Below, piece by piece: positions 8,806 through 17,900 of a stretch of 64,000 nucleotides of DNA (the first letter of the stretch is position 1; the number at the start of each line of letters is the position of its first letter). The stretch spans positions 372,001-436,000 of the forward strand of contig JBMNGC010000001.1 in NCBI GenBank assembly GCA_050949645.1. The letters are read 5' to 3'. The notes beneath the pieces are model-generated. The model had not been told where the DNA came from. It did not search any database and saw nothing but the letters and a program-made list of their open reading frames with translations. The position numbers and the translations under genes were made by a program. Origin of the DNA: RUG369 sp050949645. GTDB taxonomy: Bacteria; Planctomycetota; Planctomycetia; Pirellulales; Thermoguttaceae.

Positions 8806-10380
8806 ATGGAATTTTTATCGGGTAATACTGTAGGAATCGACTTGGGAACCACCTTTTCGACGCTGGCGATAGTCAATGAAAAAGGCGAGCCGACTCCGAT
8901 TCCAAACGAAGACGACGACATTGAAACGGCCAGTATCATTCTGCTGGCGGAAAGTCGGCATGTAATCGTCGGACCAAACCGCAGTCGCGCTGCGATGGAA
9001 GACCCTGCAAACGTCATCGAACGCATCAAGCGTCAGATGGGTTCGGTCGGGTACAACCGCTCCTTCGACGGCCATGAGATTACCCCAGAATTTGTCTCCT
9101 CGTTGATTCTTCGCAAGCTCAAGCAAGACAGCGAAAACAAGATTGGTCCGATTGCCAACGCGGTCATTACGGTCCCTTATTACTTCAACGACACGCGCCG
9201 CAAATCGACGCAGGACGCGGGTCGCATTGCTGGTCTCAACGTTGTGAGCATCATCAACGAGCCGACGGCGGCCGCGCTAACCTATGCGTGGCATCGTGGC
9301 GAGCTTGGCCGCACCGAGGCCGTCAAAACGCGGCGCATCCTCATCTACGACCTCGGGGGCGGTACGTTCGACTCAACTGTCGTTGAATATTCCGGCAACA
9401 ACTTCCACGTCATTTCGACGGACGGCGACGTTAAACTTGGCGGCGTCGACTGGAACGACCGTCTTGCGGACTACGTCTGCGAGAAATTTTTGGAGAAGCA
9501 TGGCGTCAACCTGCACCAATTCCCCAAGACGATGCAGATCCTTCGCAACGACTGCGACGTTGCGAAGATTCAGCTTACGACGCGCGACAAAACCTCGATC
9601 TCATGCCGTCATGAAGGTCTTTCCGTTACAGTCCCCATGACTCGTGAAAAATTTGAGGAGCTCACTTTCGACCTCCTGCAACGCACCGCCGACACAACAG
9701 AATACGTAATCCGTGCGGCTAAAATGGATTTTTCTGACCTTGACGCGGTCGTTCTAATCGGCGGCTCAACCCTTATGCCGCAGGTTAGCGTTATGCTCGA
9801 AAAGCTGACCGGGCTCGAGCCCTATCGCAGCCCCCAGCTTGACCCGCATACCGCCGTTGCGCGCGGCGCCGCGATTCACGCTGCCATTCTTGAGGCTCAG
9901 TATAATGAGTCCACTCGTCTTAACGAGCGAGTGCGTAAGCTCCTCGAGAACGTTCGCGAAGAAGACGTCAACTCCCACGCGCTTGGGACTGTCGCAACGG
10001 ATCCTAAGACGAAAAAAATCGTGAACTCTATCATGATTCCTCGTAACACGACGTTGCCGTTCTCCCTTTCGCGCACCTTCCAGACGAATAAAGAAGGTCA
10101 GAAGCGCATTACAATCAATGTTATCGAAGGCGACGCGCCTGATCCAACCGCGTGTTCGTTCCTTGGCAAGTGTCGCATTACCGGACTTCCAGACAACCTC
10201 CCCAAGGGCACCCCCGTCGAGGTAACCTATGCCTTCGACAAGTTGGGGCGCGTCTCCGTTGCCGCTCGTGAAAAGTTCACTAACAAAGAAGCAAAGATCA
10301 ACATCGAACGTCGCGGCGTTCTGACCGAGGAGGAAGTCGAAAAGTTCATTCGTCTTGCCGACGAGTACTCCATCGAATAA
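8806..10380 (+). CDS. Hsp70 (DnaK)-like chaperone lacking the C-terminal lid
   Basis: 524 residues. The actin-like ATPase is intact: phosphate-1 GIDLGTTFSTLAI (residues 10-22), connect-1 INEPTAAALTYAW, phosphate-2 YDLGGGTFDSTVVEY, adenosine motif VLIGGSTLMPQV. A beta-sandwich substrate domain follows (~390-500; PRNTTLPFSLSRTF, GKCRITGLP). The protein ends at SIE about 100 residues short of DnaK, so the alpha-helical lid and its tail are missing. Cytoplasmic. Neither dnaJ nor grpE is adjacent, so this is likely an extra Hsp70 rather than the main DnaK. The start ATG gives the usual 8-10 residue lead before GIDLGTT; the ribosome site is weak. Confidence 0.85.
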   Translation: MEFLSGNTVGIDLGTTFSTLAIVNEKGEPTPIPNEDDDIETASIILLAESRHVIVGPNRSRAAMEDPANVIERIKRQMGSVGYNRSFDGHEITPEFVSSLILRKLKQDSENKIGPIANAVITVPYYFNDTRRKSTQDAGRIAGLNVVSIINEPTAAALTYAWHRGELGRTEAVKTRRILIYDLGGGTFDSTVVEYSGNNFHVISTDGDVKLGGVDWNDRLADYVCEKFLEKHGVNLHQFPKTMQILRNDCDVAKIQLTTRDKTSISCRHEGLSVTVPMTREKFEELTFDLLQRTADTTEYVIRAAKMDFSDLDAVVLIGGSTLMPQVSVMLEKLTGLEPYRSPQLDPHTAVARGAAIHAAILEAQYNESTRLNERVRKLLENVREEDVNSHALGTVATDPKTKKIVNSIMIPRNTTLPFSLSRTFQTNKEGQKRITINVIEGDAPDPTACSFLGKCRITGLPDNLPKGTPVEVTYAFDKLGRVSVAAREKFTNKEAKINIERRGVLTEEEVEKFIRLADEYSIE

Positions 10381-10394
10381 TTCACCTTAACTAC

Positions 10395-10421
10395 GCGCGG
10401 GATATTTTCAAATTCCCGCGC
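10395..10421 (+). terminator. Hairpin after the Hsp70-like gene
   Basis: GCGCGGGA (10395-10402) and TCCCGCGC (10414-10421) form a perfect 8-bp GC-rich stem 15 bp after the stop. There is no T-run after it, so termination strength is uncertain. Confidence 0.4.
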
Positions 10422-10499
10422 GGTCTGGTCTCGCGACTTCTTCTTTTCTGGGTTGCGACGCCTCGTTTTATACATTCGTAAACTTTTGATAGGCGATTC

Positions 10500-11762
10500 A
10501 TGCGAGCTATCCTGTTATCGATTGTTGGCGGCGCCGTTTTGGGCCTCGTTGTCGGTCTGGGCGCCGGTCATTTGCGTTCAGCGTTCTATTCCTGGGAACC
10601 TGAGTTTGAATCATATCCTGGCAAGGCGTTCGCGCTAAAGGCTCAGTCCCAATCCGATCCTGACGTTGGTCCTGCAAAGGAAAAAGTCGCGAAAGTCAAA
10701 ATTGACGAAGTCTCCTATGACTTCGGTATTCTTGAGAAAAATCCCTCGACCGAAACTGGCGAGCATGCTTTCTACATTGAAAATGTCGGCGACGGCGATC
10801 TGACGCTCGCGGACGGCGGAAAGGGATGCTTCTGCACGAACTTTACGATCAGCAAAACGACGCTGAAGCCCGGCGAAAAAGCGACCGTTCTCTTTGAATG
10901 GGACGCGGCGCGCTCCGGCGGCGTCTTCAACCAGGGGATTCGCGTCCTTACGAACGACCCTGAGATGAAGGAAGTTATTTTTTCTGTTAAGGGACTCTAT
11001 ACGGCGCCGGTTATTGCGGTTCCCAGCGAACTTACTTTCAACAACGCGTCCACTTCGGCTGAAACAACGCGCACGTTCCGGCTCTTTGGCTTCGAACATA
11101 ACGACGACGAGACTCCCTTCGATCTCCAGATCGAACGAACCGAGCTTACCGACCCCGATCATTTCACAGTCGAGCTTGAAAAAGACGACGTCGCCAATAT
11201 GACGACGGAAGAAAAAGAGAGCCAACTCCTTCGACTCGCGACGAGCGTCTATAATGGCAAAGTGGTTATGAAAACCGGCATGCCCCAGGGTTCGTTCCTT
11301 GAACAGTTGCGACTGCGTCTTAACAGTCCGAAGACTCCGATCATTGAGTTGCCGATCCGCGGTACGATCATGGGGAGCGAGATTAAGGTTCTCGGACCGC
11401 TTTACGACGATAAAGCGAGCGGCGTGCTCCGAATCGATAATGTTGAAAGACAAAAGGGAACCACGACGAACCTGCGTCTTCTCGTCTTCGAACCGATTCC
11501 AGTTAATTCTGAGACCGTCTTTGTCAAGAGCGTTCGGCCTGACTGGATCGAAGTTGACTTCAATTATCCTGACGAAGAGCTTCAGCGGACCACGCGGATT
11601 CGTCAGATTGAAGTGATCGTCTCGATACCGCCTAATTCTCCTACAGGAGCTTTTATGGGGCCGGGTAAAGATCAGTTTGGCGAGATCGTCCTCCAGATCG
11701 GCGCAGACGAAGCGAATGCACAGATGGTTGTCGTGCCGGTTCGCTTCGCCATTGGCCAATGA
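10500..11762 (+). CDS. Membrane-anchored DUF1573 protein
   Basis: 420 residues. One N-terminal hydrophobic helix (~4-24, LSIVGGAVLGLVVGLGAG) anchors or exports the protein. Residues ~60-165 match DUF1573 (immunoglobulin/PapD-like beta sandwich): YDFGILEKN, FYIENVGDGDL, GKGCFCTNF, LKPGEKATVLFEWD, and VLTNDPEMKEVIFSVKG. The rest (~165-420) reads as two more Ig-like beta domains. DUF1573 is frequent in Planctomycetota and Bacteroidota and is thought to act outside the cytoplasm; its ligand is unknown. It follows the Hsp70-like gene after 119 bp with a hairpin between them, so it may be a separate unit. Confidence 0.78.
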   Translation: MRAILLSIVGGAVLGLVVGLGAGHLRSAFYSWEPEFESYPGKAFALKAQSQSDPDVGPAKEKVAKVKIDEVSYDFGILEKNPSTETGEHAFYIENVGDGDLTLADGGKGCFCTNFTISKTTLKPGEKATVLFEWDAARSGGVFNQGIRVLTNDPEMKEVIFSVKGLYTAPVIAVPSELTFNNASTSAETTRTFRLFGFEHNDDETPFDLQIERTELTDPDHFTVELEKDDVANMTTEEKESQLLRLATSVYNGKVVMKTGMPQGSFLEQLRLRLNSPKTPIIELPIRGTIMGSEIKVLGPLYDDKASGVLRIDNVERQKGTTTNLRLLVFEPIPVNSETVFVKSVRPDWIEVDFNYPDEELQRTTRIRQIEVIVSIPPNSPTGAFMGPGKDQFGEIVLQIGADEANAQMVVVPVRFAIGQ

Positions 11763-12070
11763 TTTTGCATATTCGGTCTACCAACCGACGACACGAGCGC
11801 TGTAAGACGTCTTCGCTTCCGGACGGTTGACGGCGACGTTTTTTACAGCGCTACAGTTGTTGCTTTTATCAAGAATTGTGATACTTTTTTCACGTAAGAA
11901 TTATCGAAAAGAGCGGCATGACGGGTTCAAGTTTCTAAAAAATGGGGTAGAATGAGCCTGAATTTTTCGTTTTCATCCCGTCGGCGAGCCCCTTAGGTTT
12001 CAACGGGTGAACGCGTTGGAATTATACTTCTCGTCGGCGCGTTGCGTCGCATAGTTCAGGTGTTTTGTTT
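11763..12070. other. Intergenic region before rpsA, with a long inverted repeat
   Basis: No gene. An inverted repeat AGCGCTGTAAGACGTC (11796-11811) / GACGTTTTTTACAGCGCT (11835-11852) forms a ~15-bp stem with a small bulge, probably ending the DUF1573 transcript. The remaining ~215 bp is the upstream region and leader of the S1 gene. TAGAAT near 11949 could be a -10 box, with only a poor -35. Confidence 0.5.
11796..11852. terminator. Long hairpin between the DUF1573 gene and rpsA
   Basis: The arms AGCGCTGTAA and TTACAGCGCT pair perfectly and GACGTC/GACGTT extends the stem with a bulge of two T. The T-run lies inside the right arm. Best read as a terminator or processing hairpin for the gene ending at 11762; a regulatory leader for S1 cannot be excluded. 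Confidence 0.4.
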
Positions 12071-13756
12071 ATGGACAACATGGAAAAAAAAACCGTCGCT
12101 TCCGCCGCTACCCAGTCTCAAAAGACTCCTGAAGCTCAACCGATTGACCAGCCCAAGGCTGCTGATCCAACAAAGGCGGGACGAGAAAATCAAGCGCCTC
12201 TCCCGACGTATGACGCGATTAATGCGAAGCCTGCTGACAAAGACAACGCTTCCGCGCCCGTCGTAACTCCGGACGTCATTGCAGATCGGCTTCGCGCCGC
12301 TGGCGCCAAACCGAGCGCTCCGCCCCTTGCCGGTCGTCGCAAGGCGGATACTCAGCGTCGTGAGGGTGATAATAAAGACAATAAAGATAGCGGGAAGCCT
12401 GGACGCGGTTCAAGACGCGAACGTTCTCGGGACGTTAGGCCGGTTGTTCGCGGACCGATCTCAAATGCTAAGGTTCCGAACCGTCGCGCCGCTCTTGACG
12501 ACGACCTCGCGGACGAGTTTACAGCATTGCTCGAAGGTAAGTCCTTTGACGCCGTCATGAAGAAGACAATGGACGCAGTCGATGATGCGAGCTCGCCTTT
12601 CGAAGAGGGCGACAAGGTTGTCGCTAAGTATCTAACCACAAGAGGCGACTCAGTCTTCGTCGATATTGGCGCGCGTGAACAAGGAATCATTCCCCTCAAA
12701 CAATTTCCCGACGACTTCGAGCTGACCCCCGGCGCAAGCATCGACGCTGTTGTAACGAAGTACAACGCTGAAGACGGGGTTTATGAAGTTTCTCTGCCTC
12801 TCGCCGCCGCTGAAGTCGGCGACTGGCTTAGCCTTAGCAAGGGTATGATCGTCGAGGCAGTCGTTACCGGCGCCAACGCCGGCGGTCTTGAATGTTCCGT
12901 CGGCAAGCTCCGCGGCTTTATGCCCCTTAGCCAGATTGCTCCATTTCGTGTTGAGAATCCCGAGCAGTTTACTGGCGAGCGCTGGAAGGCGGTTGTCACG
13001 GAAGTTAATCCCGAGCGACGCAACCTCGTGATAAGCCGACGTGTTCTTATGGAACAGGAACGCGAAGAGCAGCGCGAAAAAACCATGTCGGAACTCGCCG
13101 AAGGCCAGAGTTGCGAAGGACTCGTCCGCAAGATCATTGACGCCGGCGTCTTCGTCGATCTTGGCGGGGTCGACGGATTCATTCCTATTTCTCAGCTCGG
13201 CTGGGGACGCGTAAAGCATCCTAGCGACGTTGTCAAGGAAGGCGAGCGTATCGTCGTGACGGTTACGAAAATCGACCAAGAGAAAGACCGTATTACTCTT
13301 TCATTCCGTGACGCCGCGCTTGACCCGTGGAACTCAGTCGAATCGAACGTCAAGGTTGGCGACATTCTTCGCGGTACCGTCGTGAGCATCATGTCCTTCG
13401 GCGCGTTTGTCGACGTCGGCAATAATCTCGAGGGGCTCGTACATATTAGCGAGATTGCATATCAGCGCGTCAACTCAGTTGAAGACGTTCTCAACGTTGG
13501 CGACGTCGTGAACGTCTTAGTCCTCGGGGTTGATTTGGAAAGGCGCAGGATTTCACTGTCGATCAAGCAGACGATGGAGAACCCTCGCATCAAAGCTAAA
13601 CGAGAGGAGCAGGAAAAGCTCGCTGAGGAACAGGATCGCAAAGATGAAGAAGCTGCTCAGGCTTCTCGCGATCGCATCCGAAAGCTTCGGCCTAAAGGTC
13701 CGCTCAAGGGTGGGCTTGGACCCAGAGACGACGGCGGAACAGGTCTCCATTTTTAA
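12071..13756 (+). CDS. rpsA: Ribosomal protein S1 with four S1 domains
   Basis: 561 residues. ATG 12071 is used rather than the TTG six bases upstream. The first ~175 residues are a low-complexity, charged, Pro/Ala/Lys/Arg-rich extension with a basic patch (RRKADTQRREGDN). Four S1 RNA-binding OB folds follow: VVAKYLTTRGDSVFVDIG, VEAVVTGANAGGLECSVG, CEGLVRKIIDAGVFVDLG, and LRGTVVSIMSFGAFVDVG with GLVHISEIA. This compares with six in E. coli S1, so it is the shorter type found in several phyla. Role: binding mRNA to the 30S subunit during translation initiation. A strong terminator follows. Confidence 0.88.
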   Translation: MDNMEKKTVASAATQSQKTPEAQPIDQPKAADPTKAGRENQAPLPTYDAINAKPADKDNASAPVVTPDVIADRLRAAGAKPSAPPLAGRRKADTQRREGDNKDNKDSGKPGRGSRRERSRDVRPVVRGPISNAKVPNRRAALDDDLADEFTALLEGKSFDAVMKKTMDAVDDASSPFEEGDKVVAKYLTTRGDSVFVDIGAREQGIIPLKQFPDDFELTPGASIDAVVTKYNAEDGVYEVSLPLAAAEVGDWLSLSKGMIVEAVVTGANAGGLECSVGKLRGFMPLSQIAPFRVENPEQFTGERWKAVVTEVNPERRNLVISRRVLMEQEREEQREKTMSELAEGQSCEGLVRKIIDAGVFVDLGGVDGFIPISQLGWGRVKHPSDVVKEGERIVVTVTKIDQEKDRITLSFRDAALDPWNSVESNVKVGDILRGTVVSIMSFGAFVDVGNNLEGLVHISEIAYQRVNSVEDVLNVGDVVNVLVLGVDLERRRISLSIKQTMENPRIKAKREEQEKLAEEQDRKDEEAAQASRDRIRKLRPKGPLKGGLGPRDDGGTGLHF

Positions 13757-14105
13757 TTCAAGGCATATTGGCGCGAATTACTCAACGGGAACGCTCTTAG
13801 CAGCGTTCCCGTTTTTTTTCCTACATACGAACAAATTTATCCATATAATCTGAATATTTTAAGAAACAATCCCTTATTATGTAAAATCATCGTCGTCATA
13901 GCGCAAAAGCGGCGTCAAAATGAGTATACTATAGGAAAGAGCTAAGAGGGCGGCGAAGAAGCCGACTCCGTGGTAAAGCGGTAAGTGTCTCGCGGTCATT
14001 CGCAAGGCGTAACGCTTCGGTTACTTTTCATGATGAATTACGACATACGCGTTGAACCGCATCAGCTGTTTTGAATGAAGAACAGACCTTGTCGGAGGAT
14101 CGATC
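13757..14105. other. Intergenic region after rpsA
   Basis: Apart from the terminator at 13784-13819 it holds no gene. TATACT at 13925-13930 may be the -10 box of the next gene, with no clear -35. A GGAGG ribosome site at 14094-14098 sits 7 bp before the next ATG. Confidence 0.5.
13784..13819 (+). terminator. Intrinsic terminator of rpsA
   Basis: Perfect 12-bp stem AACGGGAACGCT (13784-13795) / AGCGTTCCCGTT (13802-13813), 6-nt loop, then a continuous T-run. It lies 28 bp after the rpsA stop. Confidence 0.92.
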
Positions 14106-14900
14106 ATGACGAAACGCAAATTGTACTTTCCAGGAATCGGCGGTAATCGTTACGAGGTAAGCCTCGATGAACTCAGAGATCAGGCATATAAAGGCAAGAT
14201 CAAACGGGAGGATCCGCTGATTCTTGTCGAGACGAAAAATGGCAAGACGTCGGAACGCGTTATTCCATGCCGCAAGATCAAGGGGATTAAGGCCGTCTTT
14301 GCAGAAGGCGAAGCGGAACGTCGTCAAGAAGAGGTTCTCAGGGAGCTCGAAAAGACAGCGGAGCGCGTCGAGAAGCAGCGAATCCACGACGAGAAGTCTG
14401 CTAAGAAGCAACGTCGCGAGGAAGAGAAGAGCGCGAAAAAACGCCGCCGACGCGAAGAAAAGCAACGCCTTCGAGAAGAAACAAAGCGTACGCTTCGAGA
14501 TCAGGAGGAGATTCGACTCGAAAGCACGGCGCAGTATCCCCTTATTCGCAGTCGTATGATTGTTCGCTTCGTCACGATCTGGCCGACAGTTATCTGCACG
14601 ATCGTTGCATTTTTCGCATTTATCCTATACAACGTTTCGGCGAGCCTCAGGAGCGAAGGGTTTGATCTGCCAATATTTCTCCAGAGCGCCGGCGCGCTTC
14701 TTCTGTTTTTGGGCGCTCTCTCGGTCCTCAGTTTTATCGGATATTGGCTCTTAACTGCGGCGATCTGCCTCGTTCAGTATCAAATGGAAACGTTGCAAGA
14801 AGTATTAGAAGAGCAGTCAGAACGCAACATTGCCGCGCTTGCGCAACTTACGGAAGCAGTTCGCGCGCTTGAATCTCCGAAGCGGTCTGATACAGAATAG
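14106..14900 (+). CDS. Coiled-coil membrane protein with N-terminal GYF_2-like domain
   Basis: 264 residues. GGAGG at 14094-14098 fixes the start. Residues 1-60 (YFPGIGG...VSLDELRDQAYKGKIKREDPLIL) resemble the small GYF_2 domain of bacterial membrane proteins. Residues ~65-140 are a highly charged Lys/Arg/Glu coiled coil. Two transmembrane helices follow (~150-178 and ~195-225), then a short cytoplasmic helix. Topology is probably both ends in the cytoplasm. No enzyme motif is seen and no function is claimed. The next gene converges from the other strand 86 bp away. Confidence 0.6.
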   Translation: MTKRKLYFPGIGGNRYEVSLDELRDQAYKGKIKREDPLILVETKNGKTSERVIPCRKIKGIKAVFAEGEAERRQEEVLRELEKTAERVEKQRIHDEKSAKKQRREEEKSAKKRRRREEKQRLREETKRTLRDQEEIRLESTAQYPLIRSRMIVRFVTIWPTVICTIVAFFAFILYNVSASLRSEGFDLPIFLQSAGALLLFLGALSVLSFIGYWLLTAAICLVQYQMETLQEVLEEQSERNIAALAQLTEAVRALESPKRSDTE

Positions 14901-14986
14901 GCGGCTACCAGATGGGCACGGACAGTTCGTAAGCGAAGACGCCGACTGTCCGTGCCCGAGCTGTGGACTAACCGCTATTCGCAGAT

Positions 14987-17900
14987 TTAGAGAAGTTCGT
15001 CGAAATAGTCGGCGAAGGCCTCGTCAAGTAATGCGCCAGAGCTTTCAGTTGGCGTAAAGGTTATCTCGTAGCAGTCTGCGGCGTTCGCTCCAGTGTCTGT
15101 GACGCCGTAGACTCGGAATCCGTAGGTTCTGCCGACGTAAAGTCCGTTGACTTGTACAGTCGTAGCCGTCAGGTCTTTTCTATAAGTCGCCCAAGTTGTT
15201 CCGTTGTCTCTAGAGGTCATAACCCTGTAGGTTGCGGCGTTGGCAACTGGATTCCAACTCAAAACGGCCTGACGAGTTGAAGGGTCGTAGGAGGAAACGA
15301 CGAGCGGTTCGCCGACGGGATCGTCAGAATCGTCGGGTTTTGTAAAGATGAGTTCAGCAGAACTACCCTTTGAGTTTCCTATTCCCGTTGCGACGACCTT
15401 GATATCATATGGCGCGTCGGTTGGCGTATAGGAGAGCGAGTTGTCAGCGCCGGTGATTTCGACGTCGCCTGAGTCCGTAACGTAGTACCACTTTATCGAG
15501 GCGGAAGCGTTGTCGGCGGCGGTCATGTTGACCGTAATTGGCGAATTAACGGCGTATTCTGTCGTCGTTGAGGCGATTGTGATTGGCGCAAATGTTCCTT
15601 GCGCGTAGCCCGGCAGCGTAACGCCGGAGCTATCGACTCCGTAGACGCGGAAGCTATAGCTTCTGCCCGCGTAGATTCCGTTGACGCCCGTATAGTTGTT
15701 CGAAAATCCTTTCTTATAGTCTGCCCAAGTCGTTCCTCCATCTTTGGAAAACCTGAGCGTATAGGTCGCAGCGCCTTCGATGGCGTCCCATTTGATGATC
15801 GCCTGTCGGGCGTCCGAGTTCCAAGTCGAGACTGTAATCGTCGAGGAGGCTTGTTGTGGCTTTCTAAAGATGAGTTCAGCGGAACTTCCCACTGAGTCTC
15901 CTGTTCCCGTAACGACGACCTTGATATCATATGGCGCGTCGGTTGGGATATAGGAGAGTGAATTACCCGCTTCGGCGATTTCAAGGTCGCCCGAATCGGT
16001 AACGTAGTACCACTTTATGTCGGCGGATGCGTTGTCAGCGGCGGTCATTGTGACCGTAATTGGCGAATTAACGGCATATTCTAGCGTACTTGATTCGATC
16101 GTGATTGGGGCGAAGGCGCCTTGCACGTAGCTCGGGAGCGTCACGCCGGAGCTATCGACTCCGTAGATGCGGAAGGCATAACTTCTACCTGCATAGATTC
16201 CGTTGACGCCCGTATAGTTGTTCGAAAATCCTTTCTTGTAGTCTGCCCAAGTCGTTCCTCCATCTTTGGAGAACCTGAGCGTATAGGTCGTAGCGCCTTC
16301 GATGGCGTCCCACTTGATGATCGCCTGTCGGGCGTCCGGGTTCCAAGTCGAGACCGTGATCGTCGGGGCGTCCTGTTGTGGCTTTTTAAAGATGAGTTCA
16401 GCGGAACTGCCCTCTGAGTCGCCTGTTCCTGTTACAACGACCTTGATATCATATGGGGCGTTGGTTGGCGTATAGGAGAGCGAATTGTCAGCGCCGGCGA
16501 TTTCAAGGTCGCCCGAATCGGTAACGTAGTACCACTTTATCGAGGCAGACGCGTTGTCGGCGGCGGTCATGTTGACCGTAATTGGCGAATTAACGGCGTA
16601 TTCTGTCGTCGTTGAATCGATTGTGATCGGTGCAAAGGCTCTTTGCACGTAGCCTGGCAGCGTTTCGCCAGCGCTATTGACTCCGTAGACGCGGAAGCTA
16701 TAGCTTCTACCCGCGTAGATTCCGTTGACGCCCGTATAGTTGTTCGAAAATCCTTTCTTATAGTCTGCCCAAGTCGTTCCTCCATCTCTAGAGAACTTGA
16801 GCGTATAGGTCGCAGCTCCTTCGATGGCGTCCCATTTGATGATCGCCTGTCGTGTATCTGGATTCCAAGTCGAGACCGTGATCGTCGAGGACGCCTGTTG
16901 TGGTTTTTTAAAGATGAGTTCAGCAGAACTGCCCTCTGAGTCTCCTGTTCCCGTAGCGACGACCTTGATATCGAATGGCGCATCGGTTGGCGTATAAGAA
17001 AGTGAATTACCCGCTTCGGCGATTTCAAGGTCGCCCGAATCGGTAACGTAGTACCACTTTATCGAGGCAGACGCGTTGTCGGCGGCGGTCATGTTGACCG
17101 TAATTGGCGAATTAACGGCGTATTCTGTCGTCGTTGAATCGATTGTGATTGGCGCAAAGGTTCCTTGCACGTAGTCCGGCAGCGTGACGCCAGCGCTATT
17201 AACTCCGTAGATGCGGAAGCTATAGCTTCTACCCGCGTAGATTCCGTTGACGCCCGTATAGTTGTTTGAAAATCCTTTCTTGTAGTCTGCCCAAGTAGCT
17301 CCGTCGTCTCTAGACAACTTGAGCGTATAGGTAGCAGCGTCTTCGATGGAGGCCCATTTGATGATCGCCTGTCGCGTTGACGAGTCGTATGAAGCGATCG
17401 TTACCGGCGCGACAGTAATTTCAACGTATTCGTATGCGCCGAGATCGACCGTTCCATTTTGGATACGGGCCTCGCCCTTGAGATCGAGGGCGCTCTGGAC
17501 GTATTCGTTGGCGCCAACGTCAATCGCTTGCGAATCCCTGGCGAGCGTAAAGTCTCCGTTCGCAGCGTTCGTAAAGAGCGGTTGCGTAGGATCATAAGAG
17601 AAGGAGACCGCCTCGTTATTTGACCATTCGGTGAAAGAACTAAGGACGTTATATGCGTTGAGCGTCCCACCGTCATTGTTGGTGAAGTCAGAACCTGTGT
17701 TGGCAGCGACAATCGTATTATAAAGGTTTGCGGTCGACGCGCCGTCAAGGAAAACCGCCCCATTTTTGCTCCAGGAGACGTTGTTCGCGATCGTGACGTT
17801 ATGGAGGGACATTGTGGGAACGACGTCGGCAAGCGCATTGGAGAAGAGCGCGTTGCTGTCGAGCGATCCTTGAGACAGATAGGGATAGTCGTTCGGATCA

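Noticed and set aside
10635..11759. Long antisense open frame (374 codons) opposite the DUF1573 gene
   Set aside because: It mirrors the coding strand of a well-supported protein; the GAC/GTC-rich codon use keeps the antisense frame open. No motif or ribosome site supports it.
15599..16939. Evenly spaced repeats that might suggest a CRISPR array or a repeated gene
   Set aside because: Period is 522 bp and in frame with one protein; units are Fn3/Ig modules, with no short palindromic repeats or unique 30-40-bp spacers.
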